The notes under the pieces: model-generated | What the model was told of the DNA's origin: nothing | The model's input: only the letters and a program-made list of their open reading frames with translations | Database searches by the model: none | Shown: piece by piece, positions 45,001 to 54,659 of the stretch | Layout of the letters: the number at the start of each line of letters is the position of its first letter | Numbering within the stretch: the first letter of the stretch is position 1 | Origin: Isoetes taiwanensis | Taxonomy: Eukaryota > Streptophyta > Lycopodiopsida > Isoetales > Isoetaceae | Length of the DNA: 64,000 nt | Reading direction: 5' to 3' | NCBI GenBank assembly: GCA_021234155.1 | Contig: JAJEKV010000809.1 | Location: forward strand, 1 to 64,000 | Translations under genes and position numbers: made by a program

Positions 45001-48000
45001 ACAAAATCCATTGGTGGATCCTTATATTTCTTCTTGTTAGTGGATGATTACTCAAGAAGGATGTGGGTCTATTTTTCTCAAAACAAAATCAGAAGCTTTT
45101 ATCATTTCAAAGTCTTCAAGGAAGAAGTGGAATCTGAAACGGGGCAGAAAATACTCACCTTACGGACCCGATAATGGAGGAGAATTTTTGTCCACAAAGT
45201 TTGAACAATTTTGTGAAGACAATGGGATCAAAAGACAATTGACAACGCCACGCTCTCCACAACAAAACGGAGTAGTAGAAAGTTATAATAGGACAATTTT
45301 AAATGACAAATTGCCTAATGGCTCAATGGAAGATGCCGCGATCGTTTTTGGGCTGAAGCAGTACTCACTGCAGTGTATTTGCTGAATAGAGCAGGGACGA
45401 GAGTCTTAGATGGAAAGACTCCACATGAGGTTTATTACAAAAAGAAAGCCAGGTGTGAATCATTTGCGTGTATTTGGATGTAAAAGCATATGCGCATGTC
45501 TTTAAGGAGGACTGGCAGGAAGAAATTTGATGACAAAGCAAGAGTTTGCACCATGCTTGGGTATAGTTTGAGGGCTAAGGCCCACAGATTATGGGATCCT
45601 GCTAAGCAGAAAATAATTGTCTCACGCGGACGTGACGTTTGATGAGAACACTGCAGGTCCAATATCAGTCACTGATCAGCAAGATCAAGAGGAGGAAATA
45701 TTTGAATTTCCACTTAAATGGCAACAAGATGAAGGATCAGATCAAAACAGGCCTGTTACACCTCAATGTGAACCAAGAGTTTGGCCCGATAAAGTGCTTA
45801 CCTATGAAAGAAGAGCAGGTAAAGAAGTAGCAAAAGAAGATAATGGTGAAAAGCCAACAGCAAAGTCTGATACAACTCAGCTGAACGTAAAATCAGTCCC
45901 TAGTACCAATGTGGCACCTTGGGCACAAAGGCCATTTACAAGAAGTCAAGGCAGTATTGAGTCCGAAACAAGCGCAGCAGCTCATCAATGCAATTTTGCC
46001 AATATTCATGAACTCATTTCATTTGAAGATGCCAGACATTCTAAGGAATGGAAAGACGCAATGGATGAGGAGTACAAATCCATACTAGTCAACAATACAT
46101 GGGAATTGGTACCAAGACCAAAGAATAGAAACGTCATTGGATGTAAATGGGTCTATAAGCTAAAGTATAATGCAGATGGGACTGTTCAAAGGCACAAAGC
46201 CAGGCTGGTGGCAAAAGGTTTTGCTCAAAGAGAAGGGGAAGATTACTTAGACACCTATGCTCCGGTAGCCAAAATGGAAACAGTGAGGTTATCCATATCG
46301 CTTGCAGCTCAATTTGGATGGAAGTTGTATCAACTTGATGTGAAAAGCGCCTTCTTGAACGGAGAGCTCAAGGAGTTGGTCTATTTGGAGCAACCCCCCG
46401 GATACAAGCACGAAGGTAACGATTTTGTTTGCAAACTGAATAAAGCATTATATGGGCTAAAACAGTCATCTCGGGCTTGGTATTCCAAACTTGATAGTTA
46501 CTTATTGAGCAAAAACTTTGTAAGGAGCAGTGCAGATTCTAGCCTCTACATTAAGCATGATGGTGATGACATTACTTTGATTGTAGTGTATGTAGATGAT
46601 CTCATTGTCACGGGCAGTTCTCTCAAGTTGATTCAACATGAGATAAAACAATTTGGAGAGTACTTTGACATGACAAATCTTGGAGAGTTACACTACTTCT
46701 TGGGCATTGAAGTGAAAAGGGCTGCCAATGGAATTTTTATTTGTCAGAAAAAGTATGCAGCAGATCTACTAAGGAAATTCCACATGGAGACTGCCAAACC
46801 AGCTTCTCGCCAATGGAGGTTGGCATTAAACTTTCTGCTCATGAGAAAGGTGCAAAATCATTCGATGCAACACTCTACAGGGCATTAGTAGGAAGCTTGA
46901 ACTATCTCACTGTGACCAGACCTGATATATCATTTGCTGTAGGAGTATTGAGTAGATTTTTGGCTAATCCTACTCAAACACATTGGATTGCTGCTAAGAG
47001 GGTGCTGAGATACATCAAGGGAACACATGATTTTGGTATCTTGTATGAATTAAATAGTCAGCTTGATGTAGTTGGGTACACAGACTCTGATATGGCTGGT
47101 TGTGTGGACACGAGAAGATCCACAAGTGGTTATGCATTCTCAATTGGAAATGGTGCTGTAACTTGGAAAAGTAAGAGACAAAGCACTGTTGCAATTAGCA
47201 CTGCTGAAGCAGAATATAAAGGTTGTAGCATTGCAGCATGTGAATCCGTTTGGATTCAAAAATTTATGGAAGAAATTGGGATCAATGACAGCAGACCCAC
47301 TTGCATTTTCACTGATAATATGAGCAGCATACGCATTGCAAACAATCCTGTTTTTCATGGCAGAACTAAGCATATTGAGACGACCTACCATTTTGTACGA
47401 GAAAAGGTTGAGAATGGAGAAATTGACATCCAATACTGCAGATCAGAAGATCAAATTGCAGATATTTTCACAAAGCCATTAGGAAAAGCCAAGTTTGAAG
47501 ATTTCAGGTTGGCTCTTGGCGTGAGGAAGGAGTCTGGAATATCACATTAAGGGGGAGTGTTAGATTAGTATAATGTGATATATTGAACATGTTAAGTCAT
47601 TGTAACTTAACGTTGTAACTTAACGTTGTACCCCATGGGACATTTTATATTAGCCCATGGGTCCCCCCATTCTTTATCTTTTTCCCTATTTGCCACCCAA
47701 CATGAGGACGTGGCACATATATATATGTACATCTCATGAGTTAGTGTAATACATAAGTTTCCTGCTTCTCCTTTGTTACTTGGTGCGTCTCCTCTTCTCT
47801 CCATAGTGTTTTGCTGTTCAGATCATCTTCTCCACTCAACATTCTCGCATTTGAACTGCTCCCTTTTTGACAACAATAAAGATCATGCAGGCAAGTCCTG
47901 ACCATAGTCAGGACATTCTTCCTCGTCATTGCAGGCATCTTCAATGAGATATGCTCTGGCTTTTCAAAATATGGTTCACTCACTAAGCAATATTCAAAGC

Positions 48001-51000
48001 TTAATGATCAACAAATTGTTGTCTCGTCATGATGGGTCATGTTTATGGTTGAAATCTCTGGACTTGATTGGTCATCTTTCTGGTTATGGTGTTCTCACAT
48101 TGTACACAAAATAATTGCTTCTATAGATTCTAATCACACTTCTTGGCTGCTTATTAGAAAAAGAGCTTATTTAGAATTGCTAAAGACTATCCTTTGCCAT
48201 AATGCTCCCAAACTAATTTAAAATTTCAATCAAAATTATATCTTGGCCACTCTGGTGAAATTACTAGGAATGACAACAAATGGAAAGATCCCAAGTAAAG
48301 ATGGTCAGGGACAAATATTGGACGCCACTTCCAATCATTCTGACAGAACTTGGTTGACATGTTATTTCAGGTCATCTCTCTTATACACAGAATTTAGCAG
48401 ATCTGAATTCAAAGATGCTTCATGGTTGTCGATTTAGTACTCCCAAGACATTGGCAGAGAAGGTCTTATAGAATGTAGTTATATGAAAGCAGCCAAAATA
48501 GCGTAGAAATGGACATGCATTAGACTCCCTGGACATATTAGCTGTACCATGTTTTATCTCTTCGCAGGACATAATCAGCTGTTTAACAGGATTATGGCAG
48601 ATAGATTGCATGTACCTAGCATATTCCAGAGTGCGTCCATCCAAAATTCACCTTTCCACGTTGGACAGTGTTTTATTTCACAACGTATGGTACCCAAAGG
48701 AATCTTAAGAAATGTTCAGACTGATGAACATTTTCTTTTATAAGGCAGGTCCTTGCCAGTCAACAAAATCTTCCCCTCCCTTCCCATCTTCCAATCTTGA
48801 GTTCTGTCCTGATAATGTCTTTGGCATGCAAAACTGGACCTTAATCATTGCTGGTTACAATCATGGTGCAGGATGTATACAGAATTGGGACCTTGCTAGA
48901 ACTCATGAGAGAACTTGCTTTTACTTTTGCAAATGATGGCAAGCGTGTGAGGGTAAGTTTAACCATTCATCATTGGCCATCATGTTCATTCCTTTGGTAC
49001 TTACCAACATGTTTGGCAGGTATGTGTCCAAGGGTCAATGGGAGAAGGAATATTTTCTGGCATGCCATTGCAGCTTGCAGGAACACGCCGAATGCTTGAG
49101 CTTATGGATTGGGGCAACTATGGGGCCAAAGGGACGTTTGTCAACATTGGATCTATAGGTTAGCATCCATACCAAATAGCAATGTTAGTAATTTAAATCT
49201 ATGCACTATCTCATAGAGGCCAGATGTTATACACATTCAAAGGGCAGCATGTTGCACCTAGAGGACATATCATTATATGACCCAAATAAAATACTTTTTG
49301 ATTAGGCTAATAATTTTAATTCAACCTCTTATTCTTGGAGGGCTGCTTATAAGTTTGATTTGATGCTCGCTTTACTTGCCTTTTCAACAAAGATTCCTCT
49401 TCCTAGATATGCAAGTTTGATTAGTTGAGATAAAGATATGTCATCTTAGAAGAGGCACTGGGATCTCTGGTATCTGGAAGATATAATCCGTTGACTGCAA
49501 TGCACGCTGGACAGTTTGTTCATATTCACTTTTCTATGTGCCCTGTCAAGCACATACTTCACACGTCCGTTAAATTTGTGATCTTAGGCTAATGGGATTA
49601 GTATGTTTGATGTTCATGTATGAGAGTTTCTTGATGGCTCATATGAACGACGACGTTACACATGCTACATGTCTCTTTGTAGGCAGTGGGCACTTGCACC
49701 TTTGCACAAAGAGCAAAGGGACAAAGACATTCAACATGCTACATGTCTCTTTGTAGGCAGTGGGTACTTGGCTGTGTTCATGCAAATAGCATATTGGTGC
49801 CATTTCATAACAAGGACAAGGTGGCCTTTGCACATTTGCTGGTGTCATTTGTGTTGTGGCCATGGTTGAGTATGTTTAGTATATGACTTCTAGCTTGATG
49901 CTGTAAGCAATCACTATTTTCTGATCTTCAAACAACCTGAGTTAGCCATTATATCTTCTTGAATATTATATGGAATCACCAAAGTGCATGCAGGCTTTAA
50001 GAGGGAAACAGTAGGGCACTTTGCAAATTACATGCACTTTGGTGACCCCATATGATAGGAACAACATGCAGGCTACATGCTTTCAAGACTTTACACGGTC
50101 AACAACATTAGGAATTTGCTGTGAAAGTGTTTCAAGACTTTACATGGTCAACAACACTAGGAATTTGCTGTGAAATTCCAGGTTGGAGAAGAACTATCAA
50201 AGCCATAGTTGCTGCAAAATGTTGTTAGATGCTGTGATCAACGATTGTGGCATGAGTTGCTGCTTCTCTGTTGGTATGGTTAAATTCTGACTTTACAATT
50301 GACTATAGGTGGAAGAAGGCTTTATGAAGTATTCATGTGAGTGTTGGTCAGGCTCTTCTTATAACATAAGCTGATTTCAGGGGCGACGGAAGCCAATGAA
50401 GAAGATGATATCTTCCTGCTTATGGCGCCACAAAACGCTGTTGGCAACTGCATTATTGATGTATGTGGAATTTTGTGACGCTTGTGTCTCATGACATCGT
50501 CTCGTAATCTAATAAAAAGAATCAGAAAAAGAAAAGATGTTGACACATGGATTTCTTCTTTGAAAGTGATGTGGCAATTCAGAATATATATATATTTACA
50601 GAAAAAAGTTTGTATCTTCTAGAATGCATATTGTGCATGAATCATAGTGCCTTTATCAAAGCCATGAATTTATGTCAAAGGGCATTATTCTGACTTGTGA
50701 GAATAAGAAAAAATTTCAGAGGTATCCTCAATTTAGAGTAACGTGTTGCCCTGAAAGATGTGACTGGTTGAATTTTGAGGTTCTATAATATATGTACCAT
50801 GTACAATGATGTATCTATTGATATTTTACCATGTCATTAGCCCAGGATAAACTTCAGTATCAATTGTCATGAATAGTTTTGGAACGAATTCATTGCAAAT
50901 TCTAAGGAGATAAAAGTGGGGGCATGTAAAGGCTTCATTAAAGTCAGCAACATAATCAGGTTACATTGTTACATAATATTGTCATGGCGATATTATATTC

Positions 51001-51930
51001 TATTTTGAAACAGAATATGTGGATGTAGAATTCTGGTTATCTTGGCTGAATGGGATGCCTGGGGTGCAGGATTTGCAGGCAATGGTAGCTGCATGCGGTG
51101 ACAGGCCTGTCATAATTGTTAATCCAAAGTTGAGGGTACATATTTCACCTTCAACTGTGAACAATTTCATGGGAATGTTTGTCCTGAAGAAAGTGATCTA
51201 TTGCAGGACTTGCCTGGCGCAGGAGGAGTAATGCAAGTATGTACTATATTGCTTACGACCTTTTGCTTGTAAGTTGAGCAAATTGCAGATGTTTTATGTC
51301 TCATGCAGGTGATTGGCAGGGCAGAGAGGATGCAGTTTGCTGATACATTTGTTCCTTGCTACAATTTTAGACTGCTCTACTATTCTGGAACTCAATATCC
51401 TATTCTGGGCGCACTCAGGTGAATTTCGTGGATAAGCAATGTGTCAGGAACAGTAATAATGACAAAATTATTTTAGATAAGGATCTTTCTGACAGCAAGG
51501 AGTTGAAGCATTTAGTAAATAATTATTGAACAGATTTTCAGCATATGCCTGAGGTGTTTCTTAGATCTGAGACTAAGTGTTTACACACATGTTCAAGTTC
51601 AGAATGAAATATCCCGGACCATATGAAATATACAAGAGGTTTGATGGTGAGAAGGGTGAAGAAAAATACACACAAATTGCAACTTTTGTAGAAGAACCCA
51701 GCAGTAGTGATATTGGTGATGCATTTTCTGGTCGTCTAAGGTAATTTTGGATTTTAGCCAATAAAGCATTAAATGTCATGTGCAATCAACATCATCTGAT
51801 TTTCTATCCTTTCTGCAGAAAGGAACCGGCGAAAGGAATATGGTAAGGCATCACTAGGTTACAATTGGTGCTAATGTTTTCTAAATATTGCTACCATCAT
51901 TGCAGGGCCTTTCTAAGCAGCCTCACGTGA
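42044..51930 (+). CDS. DUF1995 half (exons 8-18)
   Basis: Exon 8 reads RGIPTRLNSIPHTKEIA, then a stop, then DVCQAVKHAVEDGLHKLK in a shifted frame. From exon 9 all exons are open: IPELNPEM; DVYRIGTLLELMRELAFTFA; VCVQGSMGEGIFSGMPLQLA with GTRRMLELMDWG; EDDIFLLMAPQNAVGNCIID; DLQAMVAACGDRPVIIVNPK; DLPGAGGVMQ; FRLLYYSGTQYPILGALR; MKYPGPYEIYKRFDGEKGEE; and a C-terminal KGIWAFLSSLT before TGA. These match the conserved C-terminal half of plastid adenylate kinase 5 along its length. Exon 14 is only 30 bases. AATAAA-type signals occur at ~52,018 and ~52,073. The role of DUF1995 is not established. Confidence 0.9.
42740..43023 (+). repeat. Copia 5' LTR
   Basis: This 284-bp LTR runs from TGTTAGATTAG to CTCAACA. 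Read base by base it appears identical to the 3' LTR. It contains a 14-base AACTTAACGTTGTA doublet near its start and an (AT)n stretch at ~42,899-42,908. A CTCCTCTTCTCTCC pyrimidine stretch lies near the end. Because the LTR is in an intron it could act as a promoter or poly(A) site for the host gene. Confidence 0.95.
43026..43037 (+). other. Copia primer binding site
   Basis: TGGTATCAGAGC starts two bases after the 5' LTR. It is the standard plant sequence complementary to the 3' end of initiator methionine tRNA, which primes minus-strand DNA synthesis. Confidence 0.95.
43329..44249 (+). CDS. Copia Gag polyprotein segment
   Basis: This 306-codon frame is a Copia Gag. It contains FLLKGKNYSIWKEKMTLALD (the usual 'L-x-G-x-N-Y-x-x-W' start), a helical body with SASEAWRRFQQIYETKNHTR, then an Arg/Gly/Ser-rich stretch (roughly residues 205-280) and a CCHC zinc knuckle CYCCDEVGHMVNDC near residue 280. 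Gag forms the virus-like particle and binds RNA. The first ATG in this frame may not be native, since another ATG at 43,340 (MDSLEKGVHE) in the next register looks like the true start and meets a stop. The frame ends after the knuckle instead of running into protease. Confidence 0.9.
   Translation: MFLQWTAWKKVFMNEKFLLKGKNYSIWKEKMTLALDLAGVWDVVAGEDQNEDDKWEELNKKALLLIKLAVDDSMQRHILGVKSASEAWRRFQQIYETKNHTRKQLLRNQLNSLKLRECKDVSDFIAKITEIAAQLASIGVEVEEAELLNAIYQGAPEYEHFLDAFQARESEPSFEELAAALQQKVLRSQILEQTEQVNFSQSRRNFSQSRSRGSRGRGNRRNFQHQEEGTAKTDSQSHQSQRGEPQRGRGHERGRTNRGRGRGERWSSYSNKNIKCYCCDEVGHMVNDCPLKKSILKMKLEKEHYL
44285..45640 (+). pseudogene. Copia protease and integrase, frame-broken
   Basis: The protease motif LDSGCSTHVTGD reads at about 44,360-44,395, with ILLGDDSSLAIEGNGN after it in another register. 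The integrase zinc region appears as WHKKVW...CEPCVLGKQHRVPF (to ~44,930). Core pieces are LVDDYSRRMW (~45,035-45,065, catalytic Asp), DNGGEF (~45,171-45,188, second Asp) and PQQNGVVESYNR (~45,257-45,293, catalytic Glu). A C-terminal stretch follows (VYLLNRAGTRVLDGKTPHEV). All key residues are readable but lie in at least five registers, so this copy cannot make a continuous protein as written. Confidence 0.85.
45617..46888 (+). CDS. Copia reverse transcriptase segment
   Basis: This 423-codon frame begins in the variable linker (rich in Glu/Gln) and holds the Copia RT: WELVPRPKNRNVIGCKWVYK, KARLVAKGFAQREGEDYLDT, YAPVAKMETVRLSISLAAQF, QLDVKSAFLNGELKELVYLE (motif A with Asp), ALYGLKQSSRAWY (motif B) and YVDDLIVTGSS at residues ~325-335 (motif C; 46,589-46,600 encodes YVDD). 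It reaches LGIEVKRAANGIFICQKKYA and then shifts, ending at 46,888, while the protein continues in the frame opening at 46,741. Confidence 0.95.
   Translation: MSHADVTFDENTAGPISVTDQQDQEEEIFEFPLKWQQDEGSDQNRPVTPQCEPRVWPDKVLTYERRAGKEVAKEDNGEKPTAKSDTTQLNVKSVPSTNVAPWAQRPFTRSQGSIESETSAAAHQCNFANIHELISFEDARHSKEWKDAMDEEYKSILVNNTWELVPRPKNRNVIGCKWVYKLKYNADGTVQRHKARLVAKGFAQREGEDYLDTYAPVAKMETVRLSISLAAQFGWKLYQLDVKSAFLNGELKELVYLEQPPGYKHEGNDFVCKLNKALYGLKQSSRAWYSKLDSYLLSKNFVRSSADSSLYIKHDGDDITLIVVYVDDLIVTGSSLKLIQHEIKQFGEYFDMTNLGELHYFLGIEVKRAANGIFICQKKYAADLLRKFHMETAKPASRQWRLALNFLLMRKVQNHSMQHSTGH
46741..47550 (+). CDS. Copia RNase H segment
   Basis: This 269-codon frame continues the polyprotein past a frame break at about 46,800. 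It contains the RT connection (LVGSLNYLTVTRPDISFAVG, VLSRFLANPTQTHWIAAKRV) and the RNase H domain with its acidic residues: YTDSDMAGCVDTRRSTSGY, STAEAEYKG, TDNMSSIRIANNPVFHGRTK and DIFTKPLGKAKFEDFRLALG. RNase H removes the RNA template strand. It stops eight bases before the polypurine tract. Confidence 0.95.
   Translation: MSEKVCSRSTKEIPHGDCQTSFSPMEVGIKLSAHEKGAKSFDATLYRALVGSLNYLTVTRPDISFAVGVLSRFLANPTQTHWIAAKRVLRYIKGTHDFGILYELNSQLDVVGYTDSDMAGCVDTRRSTSGYAFSIGNGAVTWKSKRQSTVAISTAEAEYKGCSIAACESVWIQKFMEEIGINDSRPTCIFTDNMSSIRIANNPVFHGRTKHIETTYHFVREKVENGEIDIQYCRSEDQIADIFTKPLGKAKFEDFRLALGVRKESGISH
47549..47557 (+). other. Copia polypurine tract
   Basis: AAGGGGGAG lies immediately before the 3' LTR start at 47,558. 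This is the plus-strand primer site for reverse transcription. Confidence 0.9.
47558..47841 (+). repeat. Copia 3' LTR
   Basis: This 284-bp copy appears identical to the 5' LTR by base-by-base reading, including the chance 65-codon minus-strand frame present in both copies. It is followed by TTCTCG, matching the six bases before the 5' LTR. Confidence 0.95.
49661..49770 (+). repeat. Direct repeat, 74-bp offset, in intron 11
   Basis: A ~36-base segment beginning CATGCTACATGTCTCTTTGT at 49,661 returns at 49,735 with one difference (GGGCACTTG against GGGTACTTG). It lies in the intron between exons 11 and 12 of the adenylate kinase gene. Confidence 0.9.
50081..50178 (+). repeat. 49-bp tandem duplication in intron 11
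   Basis: A unit beginning TTTCAAGACTTTACACGGTC at 50,081 is repeated from 50,130 with two or three substitutions (ACACGG/ACATGG, ACATTAGG/ACACTAGG). Both copies end in GGAATTTGCTGTGAAA. Confidence 0.9.
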
Positions 51931-52495
51931 TCCAACAAAAAGGCAAAAATTTTTATTCTTTCGAGTCATTTTAAACAACATTAAAAATGTTGTATACATG
52001 CCAAAATGTACAAAATGAAATAAAATGGAATGTTCTATTATGTTTTGTAACCTAAGATGTCAGGAACATTCACAATAAAAGCTACAGCCTGTTTGGATAT
52101 TTCACATTTGCACTACTAGTGACTATATCATATAATGCATTCTAATGACTTTGAGTAGAAATTGGACATCGACGTCTATCATGGGCAGCTTTGAAATTGG
52201 CAAGAGTTCATTCATCAATGGAAATTCGAAGAATGTTGAAGGTTCCATGACATATCGGTTTGACTTCCATTAGTTTCTATAACTTTTGCATTTCCAAATA
52301 CCATGAAGAAGTTTTATGCCTTGTGTTTTGCTTTATCAAAGGCACTTAGATGTAGATAAGTTGGACCATATATTGATGTACATGATGGCATTTTGCAGCA
52401 CAAATAGTTAGGACATATGATGCTGGTTGAATCAATGCACCCACAGGCGCAGAGCAGCCAACAAAGTTCAAAGTTCAACCCTCTAATCGAGGATA

Positions 52496-52726
52496 TTACA
52501 GCTCCAGACAGTAGCAAACTTTTGGCCACAAACGTCTTCTGACAAGAGCCATCTTCTCACGCAATTTGGAAGACAGTTGCTTCAGATGTTCAATATCTTT
52601 GACTTGCTCATTTGCAATTGTCTCGCACAATGTCCATCCTTCTTGTACACCGTCGAGAGGGGAATCAGAGGGGCAGATCGAGTGTTGTAGATTATGTGCT
52701 TGTAACCAAGCAAAATCTACAGCTTC
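52496..52726 (-). CDS. Unrecognised exon-like open frame
   Basis: This 76-residue minus-strand frame has no ATG at its start: it opens after a stop at ~52,729 and could begin at an acceptor (CTGTAG or CTGCAG lie just upstream). It reads WLQAHNLQHSICPSDSPLDG, then VQEGWTLCETIANEQVKDIE, then HLKQLSSKLREKMALVRRRL. The second half is helical with heptad-like leucines. It lies ~570 bases beyond the adenylate kinase gene, tail-to-tail with it. I do not recognise the family, and it may be a fragment of a minus-strand gene. Confidence 0.35.
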   Translation of the reverse strand, partial: EAVDFAWLQAHNLQHSICPSDSPLDGVQEGWTLCETIANEQVKDIEHLKQLSSKLREKMALVRRRLWPKVCYCLEL

Positions 52727-52739
52727 CTATGCATCTGCA

Positions 52740-54110
52740 GCAGGGTTGCCCTTAAGGGGCTATTTATAGCCAAATGGCTATATTTTGAATATTTTCGAAA
52801 ATGAGATACTAAAGCTGAATAGGTTACTATTGAAAATAAATTATATTCTTTCGCCAAAGTTTTACCATTTCGTCCACCCGCCTTTCTTAAATTAGCCATA
52901 CATTCTTAAGCTTAGATCTAGAGTTTCGCCTCCAGTTCCATGGATCTAAGTATTTAGGATCATAGATTATCCCCTTACCAACATTGTAGATCAAGTAATT
53001 GTTTGCTAGCTCTAGTGGACCATAGTAGAATATGTAGCATAATAACAGGGGGTTTCTTTTGTATTTTTGTACGTTTTTTTCTATGGTTTTTATATGATTT
53101 GATGGGCGTATTGCACGAGACCTACTATTTAGTATATCTAGAGTGCGCACTGTATTCTCAGATTTAAATGACATATTATCTATGATTTTGCAATGGTTTA
53201 GCATTTGCATAGTTTTCCTTGAAAAATCAATTATTTTTAAGTTCCCAAAACAGACATGCAAGCATCGAGGTCCCTTATTTTAGGGTTCTTTAGGAAAGGG
53301 TTTGCTTTACCGTTGCCAGCCAGATTTGCTTCCGGAAGTACAAAGCATGCGTTACTAAACCCTAACATGATGCAGATTAGGGATGCGGTTTAGGGTGCGA
53401 CTTGGCATGGCTTAACTAGCTTCCATCCGCCCGGATATGGCACCCACGTTTTGGAGCATTTCTTTGCCTTGGAGCTCTGATTTTAGAAGTCAAATTTTAC
53501 CAAAGATGGCACCTCTTCTCTTTGATACCGGTATTCTTGAAGCACAAGTTTGTTCAAAAACGGCGAGAATCTTTGGCATCTTATGCAAAGCGGCCAGGAT
53601 TCTCTAAGGAGATTCGGGTATATCATCCGGTTTTTTCGATTATCTTTTGCAAATCCTTGTTTCTTACATTCACTTCTTGGAATGATGCGTGGTCAATTAA
53701 GAAAACAGAAGCAAACAAAAGAGCTTGTTGTCCTGAGTAAGAATGTACAAGATCTTGATGTGGCTTTGGAATTAAGCAAAGAACAAATGCCTTCAGCTTG
53801 AAAAATAATTTTCTTGGTTTCTACTATAGCATCTGCCACAACCTTGGCTGCGTCTGGACTTGTATCCATGTACAGAAATGAGAGAAAATTCTGTGTTCTC
53901 ATACTTGTTTGCAATTGAGAGCTTCATTTCTCACGTACAAATTCTTAGTGGTCAAACAGATCTGCTTTACTTGTTGTTAAGCAAGTGCTCTACTGGTGGA
54001 ACCATTATGCTACATATTCTCATGCAGGAATGTTGAAGACGAATATATAGCTTCTAATAGATGGTTTCTCCTAAGCTAATACATTTGGTATCATTGAATG
54101 TGATTCTTGC
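52740..54110. other. Stretch with no assignable gene
   Basis: A 124-codon minus-strand frame (52,887-53,261) is the longest here. It contains NIKTIEKNVQKYKRNPL-like basic sequence and DPKYLDPWNWRRNSRSK but no domain I can name. The rest is AT-rich, with short frames only. Confidence 0.35.
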
Positions 54111-54114
54111 AGGA

Positions 54115-54400
54115 ATGGCTGAGAAGTGTATCATGGAATGTGATTCTTGGAGGATATGCCAAACAGGGATTTCTCCTCAATGCAATTGTTTTAGGAATTG
54201 CCCAACCATGATTTGATTTCTGAAATGCCACAGTTTATACATATGGCAGGCATGGGGAGCTTAAAAAATCATTAATTTTTTCTCAGTAGATGCCTGAAAG
54301 GGGGATGGGTTCAGATGGACTGAAAGGGATGGGTTCAGAAAGACTGCCATGGTTGCAGGTTACGTATCTATGTCTGCAGGCGTTACTTTAAACGCTTAAC
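54115..54400 (+). pseudogene. PPR-protein gene relic
   Basis: The frame RSVSWNVILGGYAKQGFLLN (54,122-54,181) matches the helix-A core of plant PLS-class pentatricopeptide repeats (typically V-S-W-N-x-x-I/L-x-G-Y-x-x-x-G). About 170 bases later MPERG (54,291 on) and TAMVAGYV (54,343-54,366) look like the next repeat's linker and core, with a GGGATGGGTTCAGA duplication inserted between them. PPR proteins bind organelle RNA. Only one or two repeats are left and frames are broken, so this is a small relic. Confidence 0.5.
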
Positions 54401-54626
54401 AAGATCAAGCTGATAGTAAGCCAGCGAGGAATGTCTATCGATCATCCAGAGCCACTTGTTAAATTTGCACAGAGCTTTGATGCAAAGTCATGTCCAGCGG
54501 TAATTTCAACTTCAAACTCATTTTAGCAATTGACCATGTTGACTAGTTTGTTATGCATTTGTACTTTAGTAGTTTAGTATGCTCAAAAAATTAATGCTGA
54601 AGCCATGTATTCACTGGCATGATCCA

Positions 54627-54658
54627 AACATAATCGAGGACGAACATAATCGAGGACG
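54627..54658 (+). repeat. Perfect 16-bp tandem duplication
   Basis: AACATAATCGAGGACG occurs twice back to back (54,627-54,642 and 54,643-54,658). Confidence 0.95.
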
Positions 54659-54659
54659 G

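Larger units (their letters stand above)
42740..47841 (+). mobile_element. Young Ty1/copia LTR retrotransposon in intron 9
   Basis: This is a complete 5,102-bp element with two 284-bp LTRs starting TGTTAG and ending CTCAACA, a primer site complementary to initiator-Met tRNA, gag, protease, integrase, RT and RNase H in Copia order, and a polypurine tract. TTCTCG borders both ends (42,734-42,739 and 47,842-47,847), consistent with a 5-bp target duplication plus one chance base. It lies in the same orientation as the host gene, inside intron 9. Gag and RT are open over long stretches, but protease, integrase and the RT-RNase H junction carry stops or indels. Confidence 0.95.
39251..51930 (+). 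pseudogene. ADK5-like (AMK5): Chloroplast adenylate kinase / DUF1995 fusion gene, 18 exons, damaged linker
   Basis: Adenylate kinases interconvert ATP + AMP and 2 ADP. The long plant form (Arabidopsis At5g35170 type) is plastidic and carries a C-terminal DUF1995 domain of unknown role. Proposed exons: 39,251-39,469; 39,546-39,647; 39,729-39,857; 40,005-40,139; 40,576-40,722; 41,389-41,463; 41,577-41,661; 42,044-42,173; 42,243-42,278; 48,872-48,952; 49,020-49,158; 50,381-50,460; 51,070-51,135; 51,207-51,236; 51,309-51,418; 51,603-51,740; 51,819-51,842; 51,906-51,930. Nearly all junctions are GT-AG with matching phase. Intron 9 contains a Copia insertion. Exon 7 has an apparent 1-base loss, and exon 8 has a TAA at 42,104-42,106 plus an extra G in the run at 42,117-42,120. 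Either the gene is recently broken or the assembly has local indels. The identification is firm; functionality is not. Confidence 0.9.
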
